Assembly (NCBI RefSeq): GCF_027364955.1 | Contig: NZ_DAHXOI010000004.1 | Location: forward strand, 1 to 36,849 | Reading direction: 5' to 3' | Origin: Ferrimicrobium sp. | GTDB taxonomy: Bacteria > Actinomycetota > Acidimicrobiia > Acidimicrobiales > Acidimicrobiaceae | Length of the DNA stretch: 36,849 bases | Shown: positions 1 to 5,881 of the stretch, piece after piece | Layout: each line of letters begins with the position of its first letter | Numbering within the stretch: position 1 is the first letter of the stretch | The notes under the pieces: model-generated | What the model saw: the letters and a program-made list of their open reading frames with translations, nothing else | The model's database searches: none | Told to the model about the DNA's origin: nothing | Position numbers and translations under genes: made by a program

Positions 1-182
1 ATTGCAGGTGCCCCGGAGCAAGCCGCTTAGCGGTCTTGCGAGGCGATGGAATGGACTACCATGAAATCGCTAACTGTTCGACACCGAAGCGATCATGATC
101 GCCTTCGGGGTGATGCGCTACGTCGATCCTGGCTGCCCTCACGTGGGGGTGGCTATGGTCGAGAGAGGCAAGAGGCGATACT
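1..182. other. Left-edge sequence without a recognisable gene; two hairpin-forming stretches
   Basis: No frame in the first 182 bases reads as a recognisable protein end, so I cannot say what lies upstream. Two self-complementary stretches are visible. At 18-39, GCAAG-CCGC pairs across a TTA loop with GCGG-(T)-CTTGC, giving nine pairs with one bulged T. At 85-107 there is a near-perfect palindrome (CGAAGCGATCA / TGATCGCCTTCG, one extra C). Neither is followed by a T-run. They could be RNA structures at the end of the preceding transcript, or chance. Confidence 0.35.
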
Positions 183-734
183 GTGGTGAGAATTGTCGCA
201 GGCACCTTAGGCGGGCGAAAGTTGAAGCTCCGTGTTCCCGCTGGGGTCCGTCCGACGACGGAGCGCTTACGGGAAGCACTGTTTTCCATTCTCGAGAGCA
301 TGATGTCCCTCGAGGGGACGAGCTGGCTAGACCTCTTCGGAGGATCAGGGGCTGTTGGCTTTGAGGCGATCTCGCGGGGTGCCTCCTCGGTCGTCTACAA
401 CGACTGCAATGCCAGTCTGGCACAGCAGGTACGTGGACAGGCGCTGGTCCTGGGTATCACTGATCAAATGCGTTGGTATGCGATGGAGGCCCTCGGGTGT
501 CTCGATCGTCTGCGTGACGATGCGTTTACGATCGTTTTCCTCGATCCACCCTATCGCTACACAGGGTTTGAAGAGCTTGGCCGGAGGTTGCCATCTGCTC
601 GGTTCGTAGTGGTAGAGTCTACTAGCGAGGTGACGCTTGGTCCACGTTGGAAGGTGTGCTGGTGGCGTCGTTACGGAGACACGCGTCTGGGGCTCTTTGA
701 GCCAGTTGAGCATGAGGGGCAAGAGGTCCGATGA
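183..734 (+). CDS. rsmD: 16S rRNA (guanine-N2)-methyltransferase RsmD
   Basis: Probable S-adenosylmethionine-dependent methyltransferase that makes m2G966 (E. coli numbering) in 16S rRNA during 30S assembly in the cytoplasm. The 183-residue protein has the usual family length. It opens with the typical RIVAGTLGGRKL, followed by RPTTERLREALF. It then has the SAM-binding WLDLFGGSGAVGFEAISRG (about residues 49-67) and the catalytic motif LDPPY near residue 119. Two adjacent GTG codons (183 and 186) are possible starts; GAGG at 172-175 fits the first, while family N-termini fit the second (MRIVAG). It is followed by a 4-base ATGA overlap with a small unknown ORF and then coaD; rsmD-coaD adjacency is common in bacteria. 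Function is known from the family; there is nothing odd in the residues. Confidence 0.93.
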   Translation: MVRIVAGTLGGRKLKLRVPAGVRPTTERLREALFSILESMMSLEGTSWLDLFGGSGAVGFEAISRGASSVVYNDCNASLAQQVRGQALVLGITDQMRWYAMEALGCLDRLRDDAFTIVFLDPPYRYTGFEELGRRLPSARFVVVESTSEVTLGPRWKVCWWRRYGDTRLGLFEPVEHEGQEVR

Positions 735-1051
735 TCGCAGAGTGGTTTTGCGCGAGTCACAAAGGGGACAAAATGATGGGGTGCGAGGCTGGTCAGAGCG
801 CTCGTGGTGCAGAGGTGCATGGTAGGGGCATGCCAGTGATGACGGTTCAAGCTACCTGGATCCTAGGGAAGGTCGCGCAACGGTTGGCCGGTCGCCAAAC
901 CAGTTGCAACTCAGTTGGCGAGAACCTGGCGCGAGCTCACAACAGGGCACGAGTTCATAACAAGGCGCGAGCGCAGAACGGGGTGCGACCCTTGCAGGTG
1001 GTAGCAGCTAAGAATCTACGTAGAGAAGAGAGGGTGGTGACGTTGTCATGA
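731..1051 (+). CDS. Hypothetical small basic protein between rsmD and coaD
   Basis: I do not recognise this 106-residue product. It exactly fills the gap between rsmD and coaD: its ATG overlaps the rsmD stop as ATGA, and its TGA overlaps the coaD start as ATGA. That placement argues for translation. The protein is rich in Arg, Ala and Asn and has no signal peptide or membrane segment that I can see. Residues 67-84 are three copies of a six-residue repeat (ARAHNR, ARVHNK, ARAQNG) from an 18-bp tandem repeat. The composition is low in complexity and no catalytic motif is visible. It could be a lineage-specific small protein, or a spacer kept open only by coupling between its neighbours. Confidence 0.45.
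   Translation: MIAEWFCASHKGDKMMGCEAGQSARGAEVHGRGMPVMTVQATWILGKVAQRLAGRQTSCNSVGENLARAHNRARVHNKARAQNGVRPLQVVAAKNLRREERVVTLS
929..988 (+). repeat. 18-bp tandem repeat, three copies plus a partial fourth
   Basis: Units run 929-946, 947-964 and 965-982, with a partial copy at 983-988. Each has the form GYRCGAGYKCAYAACARG, with a few substitutions, and stays in frame with the small ORF at 731-1051. The length is a multiple of three and most differences are single bases, as expected from replication slippage inside a coding frame. Confidence 0.8.
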
Positions 1052-1530
1052 GGCGCGCGCTGTTTCCTGGGTCCTTTGATCCTTTCCACAACGGTCATCT
1101 TGAGGTCGTCGAACGGGCTAGCCGGCTCTTTGATGAGGTGGTGGTGGCCGCGATGCGCAACCCCCAAAAGGCGGGTCCTCTTTTTTCGCTTGAAGAACGG
1201 ATGGAGCTCGTGCGGCTCGCCGTTGAGGGCATGGAGAACGTTACCGTTGTTGCACTGGCATCGTTAGTCGTCAACCTCGCTCGGGAAGTCGAAGCAACGG
1301 TGATTGTCCGAGGATTACGGGCCGTCTCAGATTTCGAGATCGAGCTCCAGATGGCCCAGATGAACCGGGAGCTCTCCGGCATCGACACCCTGTTTGTGCC
1401 AACCTCCTCAGAGTATTCGTACCTCTCATCGAAACTGATCAGAGAGGTGGCCGCCTATGGGGGTAATGTTGCGTCCTTGGTACCCAAGCCGGTTGATGCA
1501 GCCCTTCGCGAACGGAACCAACGATCGTGA
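1048..1530 (+). CDS. coaD: Phosphopantetheine adenylyltransferase
   Basis: Transfers AMP from ATP to 4'-phosphopantetheine to form dephospho-CoA, the penultimate step of CoA synthesis; a cytosolic hexamer in the family. The 160-residue protein shows the nucleotidyltransferase signature at its N-terminus, PGSFDPFHNGH (the T/HxGH motif), the internal VRGLRAVSDFEIELQMA, and the C-terminal SSKLIREVAAYGGNV that corresponds to the second ATP-binding signature (SSxxIRE). The ATG overlaps the stop of the upstream small ORF, and its stop overlaps the GTG of the next gene (GTGA). CoaD supplies CoA for the acyl carrier protein encoded further down the same block. Length and motifs are canonical. Confidence 0.96.
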   Translation: MRRALFPGSFDPFHNGHLEVVERASRLFDEVVVAAMRNPQKAGPLFSLEERMELVRLAVEGMENVTVVALASLVVNLAREVEATVIVRGLRAVSDFEIELQMAQMNRELSGIDTLFVPTSSEYSYLSSKLIREVAAYGGNVASLVPKPVDAALRERNQRS

Positions 1531-2111
1531 CCGCAGCAGCCGAGCCAGAGTCGATAACTGAACTACTCCAGAAACTACGAGCGATGGTGGCCGATGGCAA
1601 AGGGGTGCCACTTTCGGCATCGGTCATGATCCCCCGTGATCAGGCACTCGAGCTCATCGATCGTTGCCTCGATGCATCCCCTCGGGAGGTCGCCGAGGCT
1701 CGCGAGGTGCTCGCGGAGCGAACCCAAGTGCTAGAGCGAACGAGACTTGAGGCTGAGCAGCTCTTGGCCGAGGCACGTCGGCGAGCGGAGGCGATGATTG
1801 AACAGAGTGAGCTCATGCAGGCCGCGCAGGCCGGAGCGCACAGTATCCGTACACAGGCAAGCGAACAGGCAAATCATTTGAAGCGCCAGACCGAGGACTA
1901 CATTGATCGTCGTCTGGCTAATTTTGAGATTGTCCTCTCGGATCTCTTAGACCAGACGCGACGTGGACGGCAACGACTCGCAGACAGCTCAGAACCCCGA
2001 GCTACAGAACCCCGAGCCGCAGAACCCGAGTCGGCAGGTGATTTTTTCCAACCCGGTGAGCCGGGATCCTCTCCGGACAAGCACGAGGAAGGCGAGGAGA
2101 ACGGTGCATGA
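1527..2111 (+). CDS. sepIVA: SepIVA/DivIVA-like septum coiled-coil protein
   Basis: A 194-residue, largely coiled-coil protein. The N-terminal stretch (ITELLQKLRAMVADGKGVPL... IPRDQALELIDRCLDASP) resembles mycobacterial SepIVA (Rv2927c family), as does the C-terminal DYIDRRLANFEIVLSDLL...RGRQRL. SepIVA is a DivIVA-related factor of septation and polar growth. The neighbourhood matches too: in mycobacteria sepIVA lies just upstream of the DUF177 gene and rnc. Heptad-rich sequence spans about residues 55-150, and a charged, disordered tail carries three EPRA-type five-residue repeats. It is shorter than the mycobacterial protein in the central coil. GTG start, overlapping the coaD stop as GTGA. 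The homology call rests on recalled family sequence; the role in this organism is inferred. Confidence 0.75.
   Translation: MTAAAEPESITELLQKLRAMVADGKGVPLSASVMIPRDQALELIDRCLDASPREVAEAREVLAERTQVLERTRLEAEQLLAEARRRAEAMIEQSELMQAAQAGAHSIRTQASEQANHLKRQTEDYIDRRLANFEIVLSDLLDQTRRGRQRLADSSEPRATEPRAAEPESAGDFFQPGEPGSSPDKHEEGEENGA
1990..2034 (+). repeat. 15-bp tandem repeat in the tail of the SepIVA-like gene
   Basis: Three head-to-tail 15-bp units (about 1990-2004, 2005-2019 and 2020-2034) built on CAGAACCCCGAGCYR encode EPRAT-EPRAA-EPESA in the SepIVA-like frame. The third unit is diverged and one base shorter in its C-run. The repeat sits in the disordered tail just before the DUF177 start. Confidence 0.7.
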
Positions 2112-2595
2112 TTTTGAGATCTCGGTTTCGAATCTGCTTAAAGGCAGTGATCGTGCCTTCGATTTCGTACTGCAGGGAAGTATTCCCGAACTCTTTGTTA
2201 CCTCGTCACGGATCCCTGATGATGCATTGATTCGCGTCGATGGACGCGCCGAGGCGGTGGGAGAGGGCGTCTTTGTCTCACTCGAAGTCCATACGAGCTA
2301 TGTGGGAGAGTGCGTGCGCTGCCTTGGAGAGGTGACTGGCGAGGTGGTCGGTCGGTCGCGAGAACTCTTCGCTGAGGGTGATGATACGGAAGAACACTAC
2401 GGCTTTCGAGGAGAGACCCTTGATCTCCGGGCTGCGGTCAGCGATCTCTGTGTACTAGGCTTACCGCCGGTCCCACTCTGTCGAGACGATTGCAAGGGCC
2501 TGTGCCAGTACTGTGGGGCTGATCTTAACGAGGGACCCTGTGGATGTTCTGGCGATAGCGGTGACCCCCGCTGGGCTGCACTCGACCAGCTCTAG
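2104..2595 (+). CDS. YceD/DUF177 family protein with C-terminal Cys cluster
   Basis: A 163-residue member of the DUF177 (YceD) family, which is almost always encoded just upstream of rpmF and the plsX fatty-acid genes, as here. It has been linked to rRNA/ribosome metabolism, but its molecular role is not settled. The visible family features are a central ECVRCLGEV motif and a C-terminal CRDDCKGLCQYCGADLN ... CGC cluster, probably a metal site. The open frame extends upstream to 1963, but I chose GTG at 2104: GAGGAG at 2094-2099 sits five bases before it and family proteins begin near HDFEISV. It overlaps the SepIVA-like gene by 8 bases. Confidence 0.85.
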   Translation: MHDFEISVSNLLKGSDRAFDFVLQGSIPELFVTSSRIPDDALIRVDGRAEAVGEGVFVSLEVHTSYVGECVRCLGEVTGEVVGRSRELFAEGDDTEEHYGFRGETLDLRAAVSDLCVLGLPPVPLCRDDCKGLCQYCGADLNEGPCGCSGDSGDPRWAALDQL

Positions 2596-2837
2596 TCGAG
2601 CGCGTCGTACTGACAAATGCCCATCGTGCCAGGATCCTTTGTTCTTGCTCGGCGCCCAGGTGGGTCGGATGAGGTGATACGGTGCGTTTTGCACGTGTCG
2701 CAGCTGGCCGGGTCGCTGACATGGTTCGTAGCCAGAGCGATTAGAGTTACTTGGTCAATTTGAATTCCGGAGGGTACGCGCAGTTGGGCGAAGTTGCCCA
2801 GGCGGTGCACATCATAGCAACAGAGGAGTGAGTGGTC
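2596..2837. other. Leader region upstream of rpmF
   Basis: About 240 bases without a convincing gene lie between the DUF177 gene and rpmF. They hold a short hairpin at 2785-2800 (TGGGC-GAAGTT-GCCCA) and a weaker one near 2683-2695 (GTGC-GTTTT-GCAC). I could not identify a promoter with confidence. In an otherwise overlapping operon, a leader this long upstream of a ribosomal-protein gene may carry a promoter or autoregulatory RNA. Confidence 0.4.
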
Positions 2838-3020
2838 ATGGCGGTTCCTAAGCGATCTACGTCGAAGGCAAAGACGAGGAGTCGTAGAGCTTCCTCGTGG
2901 AAGCTGATGGCGCCAGCTGCCAGCCTTTGCCCAACCTGTTCGAGTCCTAAGCGACCGCACTATGTCTGCCCAAGCTGTGGTTACTATAAGGGTCGCCAAG
3001 CGCTCGAGGTAGAAGCGTAA
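2838..3020 (+). CDS. rpmF: 50S ribosomal protein L32, zinc-type
   Basis: Small structural protein of the large ribosomal subunit. The 60-residue product starts AVPKRSTSKAKTRSRRASS, as L32 proteins do, and carries a CPTC ... CPSC zinc ribbon (about residues 32-48), so this is the zinc-binding (C+) form. An in-frame GTG at 2832 would add two residues, but GAGGAG at 2823-2828 is nine bases from the ATG at 2838 and only three from the GTG, so I chose the ATG. plsX follows four bases downstream; rpmF-plsX coupling is conserved widely and links ribosome supply with phospholipid synthesis. Confidence 0.95.
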   Translation: MAVPKRSTSKAKTRSRRASSWKLMAPAASLCPTCSSPKRPHYVCPSCGYYKGRQALEVEA

Positions 3021-3024
3021 CCAC

Positions 3025-4008
3025 GTGAATCCTGTTGCCGTCGACCTCATGGGGGGCGATAGCGGCCCAGCAGTGATCGTTGAAGGTGTCCTTGAGGCAC
3101 TTGACTCCACTGGTGGCGAGATCGTCGTCGTCGGAACTGAAGAGGCATGCCGCCCGTTGGTAGGGGATGCTCGTGTGCGTGTGGTCCACGCGAGCGAGGA
3201 GATCCTCATGAGCGATGACCCAGCGACCGCACCTCGACGCAAACGAGATGCCTCCATGGTGGTTGGTGCCACTCTGCTCAAGGAACAGCAAGTGAGTGCC
3301 TTGATTACCTTTGGCAACTCCGGGGCTGCAATGGCAACCGCCCTGGTCAAGGTTGGGCGTATTCGCGGGGTGGCCCGCCCAGCGATTACGGTAGAGCTCC
3401 CGGTGCCGGGAACCACCTCCACGATCATGTTGGATGCGGGCGCCAACACCGAGGTCACACCAGCCTGGCTCCATCAATTCGCGGTCATGGGTTCGGTGTT
3501 CTGTGCAGCTCGTCTCAATATCGATCGACCCCGCGTCGGACTGCTCTCCATCGGCGAGGAGCCAGGGAAGGGCAACTCGTTGGTGAAGGAGACCTATCAA
3601 CTCCTTGTCGATGAACCATCGATTAACTTTCTGGGTAACGTCGAGGGTCGGGATATCATGAGTGACCGAGTCGACGTTGTCGTCACCGATGGGTTTACTG
3701 GGAATGTTGTACTGAAGTCCCTAGAGGGTGCTGCGCACCTCTTCGCCCAAGCGATCCTCGCTGCCTTATCCTCGGGTGATGACGGGGTGCTCGATCTCGC
3801 ACTACCCAAGTTGTTGCCGCTGTGGAACCAGATGACTCCCGATGACACGGGAGCCGCCGCATTGTTGGGTGTGAATGGATTATTTTTGATCGGTCACGGT
3901 GCCTCCAACACCCGTGCCGTCGCGAGTGGTATCCGCAATGCACGTCAACTCGCCCAGGCCGATGTGGTCGGGACGATTCGAAGATTAGAGGGGAGTACAG
4001 GTGAGTAA
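3025..4008 (+). CDS. plsX: Phosphate acyltransferase PlsX
   Basis: Converts acyl-ACP to acyl-phosphate, the donor for PlsY in phosphatidic acid synthesis; a peripheral membrane enzyme in the family. The 327-residue protein begins with the family signature AVDLMGGDSGP. It continues with GNSGAAMATALVKVGRI (about residues 98-114), LDAGANTEVTP, IGEEPGKGNSLVKET and VTDGFTGNVVLK. GTG start, four bases after rpmF. Its stop lies within an 8-base overlap with the acyl carrier protein gene, its likely direct substrate carrier. Length and motifs are normal. Confidence 0.95.
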   Translation: MNPVAVDLMGGDSGPAVIVEGVLEALDSTGGEIVVVGTEEACRPLVGDARVRVVHASEEILMSDDPATAPRRKRDASMVVGATLLKEQQVSALITFGNSGAAMATALVKVGRIRGVARPAITVELPVPGTTSTIMLDAGANTEVTPAWLHQFAVMGSVFCAARLNIDRPRVGLLSIGEEPGKGNSLVKETYQLLVDEPSINFLGNVEGRDIMSDRVDVVVTDGFTGNVVLKSLEGAAHLFAQAILAALSSGDDGVLDLALPKLLPLWNQMTPDDTGAAALLGVNGLFLIGHGASNTRAVASGIRNARQLAQADVVGTIRRLEGSTGE

Positions 4009-4279
4009 CCCACCAACGAGGGAAGAGATCTTCCAAGTCATTCGTCATCAACTCGCGGAGATACTGGAGATTAGTGAAGACCGCATCAGTGAGGGTTCTT
4101 CTTTTGTCGATGATCTCGATGCTGACTCGCTCGCTTTGATTGAGTTGGTTGAAGCGATCGAGGGTGAGTTCTCGAAAGGGGAACATCAGTTTCGCATTGA
4201 GGACGATGATCTTGAGGATCTTCGCACCATGCGTGATGCGGTCGACTATGTCGTCCAGGTACTCGGAGTTAGCCAGTAA
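4001..4279 (+). CDS. acpP: Acyl carrier protein
   Basis: Carries growing fatty-acyl chains on a 4'-phosphopantetheine arm. The 92-residue acidic, helical protein has the phosphopantetheine site DADSLALIELVEAIE with the modifiable Ser at residue 43, and the typical C-terminal IxxDD...LRTMRDAVDYV helix. It is slightly longer than E. coli ACP (about 78 residues) because of an N-terminal extension and an insertion after EGEFSKG. GTG start inside an 8-base overlap with plsX. rnc follows closely, as in many bacteria. Confidence 0.93.
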   Translation: MSNPPTREEIFQVIRHQLAEILEISEDRISEGSSFVDDLDADSLALIELVEAIEGEFSKGEHQFRIEDDDLEDLRTMRDAVDYVVQVLGVSQ

Positions 4280-4281
4280 CG

Positions 4282-5052
4282 TTGACCGTCCGGCGTGCTC
4301 GGAATTCCCAAGTGAGGATGCTCTCACTACTGCCGACAGATTTTGTCGATGATCCGCTCTTTGCCCAGGCACTCACCCATCGATCGGGAGCTAGCGACAC
4401 GCTCGATTCGAATGAACGACTGGAGCTGCTTGGCGATGCGGTTTTAGAGCTGGTAGTTACCGATCAGCTCTATCATCGTTTCCCCCAGGCCACCGAGGGG
4501 AGGTTGACAAAACTTCGGGCGGCACTCGTGAGTCGTGTCGCCCTTGGGGAGCTCGCCAAGGAGCTCGGTCTCGGAGAACTCTTAGTCGTCGGTCAGACGG
4601 ATGCCAAGAGTGCTAACGCCCTCTCGAACGCCCTTGAGGCCATCGTCGGGGCGGTCTATGAGGCCAAGGGCCTCGATAGCGCGCGTCGTTTTGTGGGAGC
4701 TGTTCTTGAACCGTTGCTAGCCCAAGCCAGCGATGATGAGATCCTTGGTGACTATAAGTCGCATCTCTATGAACTGCTGGCGCAACACCGACGGGGCGCG
4801 CCCCACTATGACGTGGACTGGAGTGGCCCAGACCATGAGCGTCTCTTTCGTGTGCGTCTATCTGTCCCAGATCTTGGGAGTTTCGAGGGGGTCGGCCACT
4901 CCCGCAAGGAGGCTGAACAGGCTGCCTGTCGAGCGGCGCTCGAGCAGCTGGAGGTGGTTGGTTCGTTCGCCTACTCAGCCTCCGAGGAGGAGGCCGCAGA
5001 GGCCGCCAGTGCGCAATCCAATGAGGAAAAGGGGTCACTACCCGGTGCCTGA
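4282..5052 (+). CDS. rnc: Ribonuclease III, with Asn at a conserved catalytic Asp position
   Basis: Double-strand-specific endoribonuclease that processes rRNA precursors and regulates mRNAs. The N-terminal RNase III domain has LTHRS and the signature NERLELLGDAVLEL (Glu45, Glu48 and Asp52 match E. coli Glu38, Glu41 and Asp45). The C-terminal dsRNA-binding domain (about residues 155-225) has GVGHSRKEAEQAACRAALEQL, followed by an acidic Ala/Glu-rich tail. In the second metal-ligand motif the sequence is SNALEAIVGAVY: the Asp expected three residues before the catalytic Glu (Glu119) is Asn116 (AAC at 4627-4629). TTG at 4282 gives 256 residues; GTG at 4312 or ATG at 4318 could be the real start. 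It overlaps mutM by 8 bases. Confidence 0.92.
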   Translation: MTVRRARNSQVRMLSLLPTDFVDDPLFAQALTHRSGASDTLDSNERLELLGDAVLELVVTDQLYHRFPQATEGRLTKLRAALVSRVALGELAKELGLGELLVVGQTDAKSANALSNALEAIVGAVYEAKGLDSARRFVGAVLEPLLAQASDDEILGDYKSHLYELLAQHRRGAPHYDVDWSGPDHERLFRVRLSVPDLGSFEGVGHSRKEAEQAACRAALEQLEVVGSFAYSASEEEAAEAASAQSNEEKGSLPGA

Positions 5053-5881
5053 ACTGCCCGAGGTCGAGACCATCCGACGCCAGCTGGCGGCCAGGATAGT
5101 CGGTGATGTGGCAGAGACGGTTGCACGCTTAGGACCGAGGGTCCTGCGTCGTGGGGATGCGATGGGCGTTGCGCGGATGCGGCCCGAGCGGGTGACACGA
5201 GTCGACCGAGCGGGAAAATTTCTCGCAATCTGTCTGGAGAATGGATCAGCCCTCGTGGTTCATTTCGGCATGTCGGGTTACTTGCGCCTCAGCTGTGGCG
5301 GCGAGCTAGGGCGCCACACCCAGTTTGCTCTGACACTCGCGAGTGGGCGTACACTCGCTCTTGTCGACCCGAGAACCTTTGGTGAGGTGTTCCTGGTTCA
5401 CGAGTGGCTCCCACGGTGGCCATATGCTCCGGAGCTGAATGGACTGGGAATCGATCTGCTCGGCGATCCCCATAGGGTGGCCGAACACGTCACCGATCGC
5501 TTCAACCACACCCAACGCTCGGTGAAGACCTTTATCATGGACCAGAAGGTGATGGCGGGACTTGGCAATATGTACGCAGACGAGGTGCTCTACCGAGTGG
5601 GTATCCACCCTGAAGAGCGCTGTGCCCAGATGGGGAACGACCGATTGTGGTCGTTGACCAGTGCGATTCACCAGGTGCTCGAGGAGGCGATTGACGCTGA
5701 GGGATCGACGTTCATGGATCGCAGCTATCGCAACCTTGAGGGGGTGGGTCGCTACTATCCCTCGCTTCTTGTCTATCAGCGCCAGCAGCGGCGCTGCCTC
5801 TTGTGCTACACGGTGATCGAACGTCTGCGATATCAGGGTAGGTATTCGCATTTTTGCCCAAAGTGCCAACGGAGGTTGTAG
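5045..5881 (+). CDS. mutM: Formamidopyrimidine-DNA glycosylase (Fpg/MutM)
   Basis: Base-excision repair glycosylase/AP lyase that removes 8-oxoguanine and formamidopyrimidines. The 278-residue protein begins PELPEVETIRRQL after the GTG, giving the catalytic Pro2 and Glu3. It keeps the Lys in DRAGKFL (the Lys57 equivalent), HFGMSGYL, DPRTFG, GLGNMYADEVL and the C-terminal zinc finger CLLC...CPKC. The open frame extends upstream to 4733 inside rnc, but catalysis needs Pro at position 2 after Met removal, which fixes the start at 5045. It overlaps rnc by 8 bases, and its stop (TAG) shares one base with the smc GTG. The rnc-mutM-smc order is typical of actinobacteria. Confidence 0.95.
   Translation: MPELPEVETIRRQLAARIVGDVAETVARLGPRVLRRGDAMGVARMRPERVTRVDRAGKFLAICLENGSALVVHFGMSGYLRLSCGGELGRHTQFALTLASGRTLALVDPRTFGEVFLVHEWLPRWPYAPELNGLGIDLLGDPHRVAEHVTDRFNHTQRSVKTFIMDQKVMAGLGNMYADEVLYRVGIHPEERCAQMGNDRLWSLTSAIHQVLEEAIDAEGSTFMDRSYRNLEGVGRYYPSLLVYQRQQRRCLLCYTVIERLRYQGRYSHFCPKCQRRL

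Noticed and set aside
929-988. CRISPR-like repeats
   Set aside because: The 18-bp units are head to tail without spacers and stay in a coding frame; this is a tandem repeat, not an array.
4733-5044. Upstream extension of mutM by about 100 codons inside rnc
   Set aside because: Fpg enzymes need Pro at position 2; the PELPEVET motif fixes the start at 5045, and the extension only shadows rnc.
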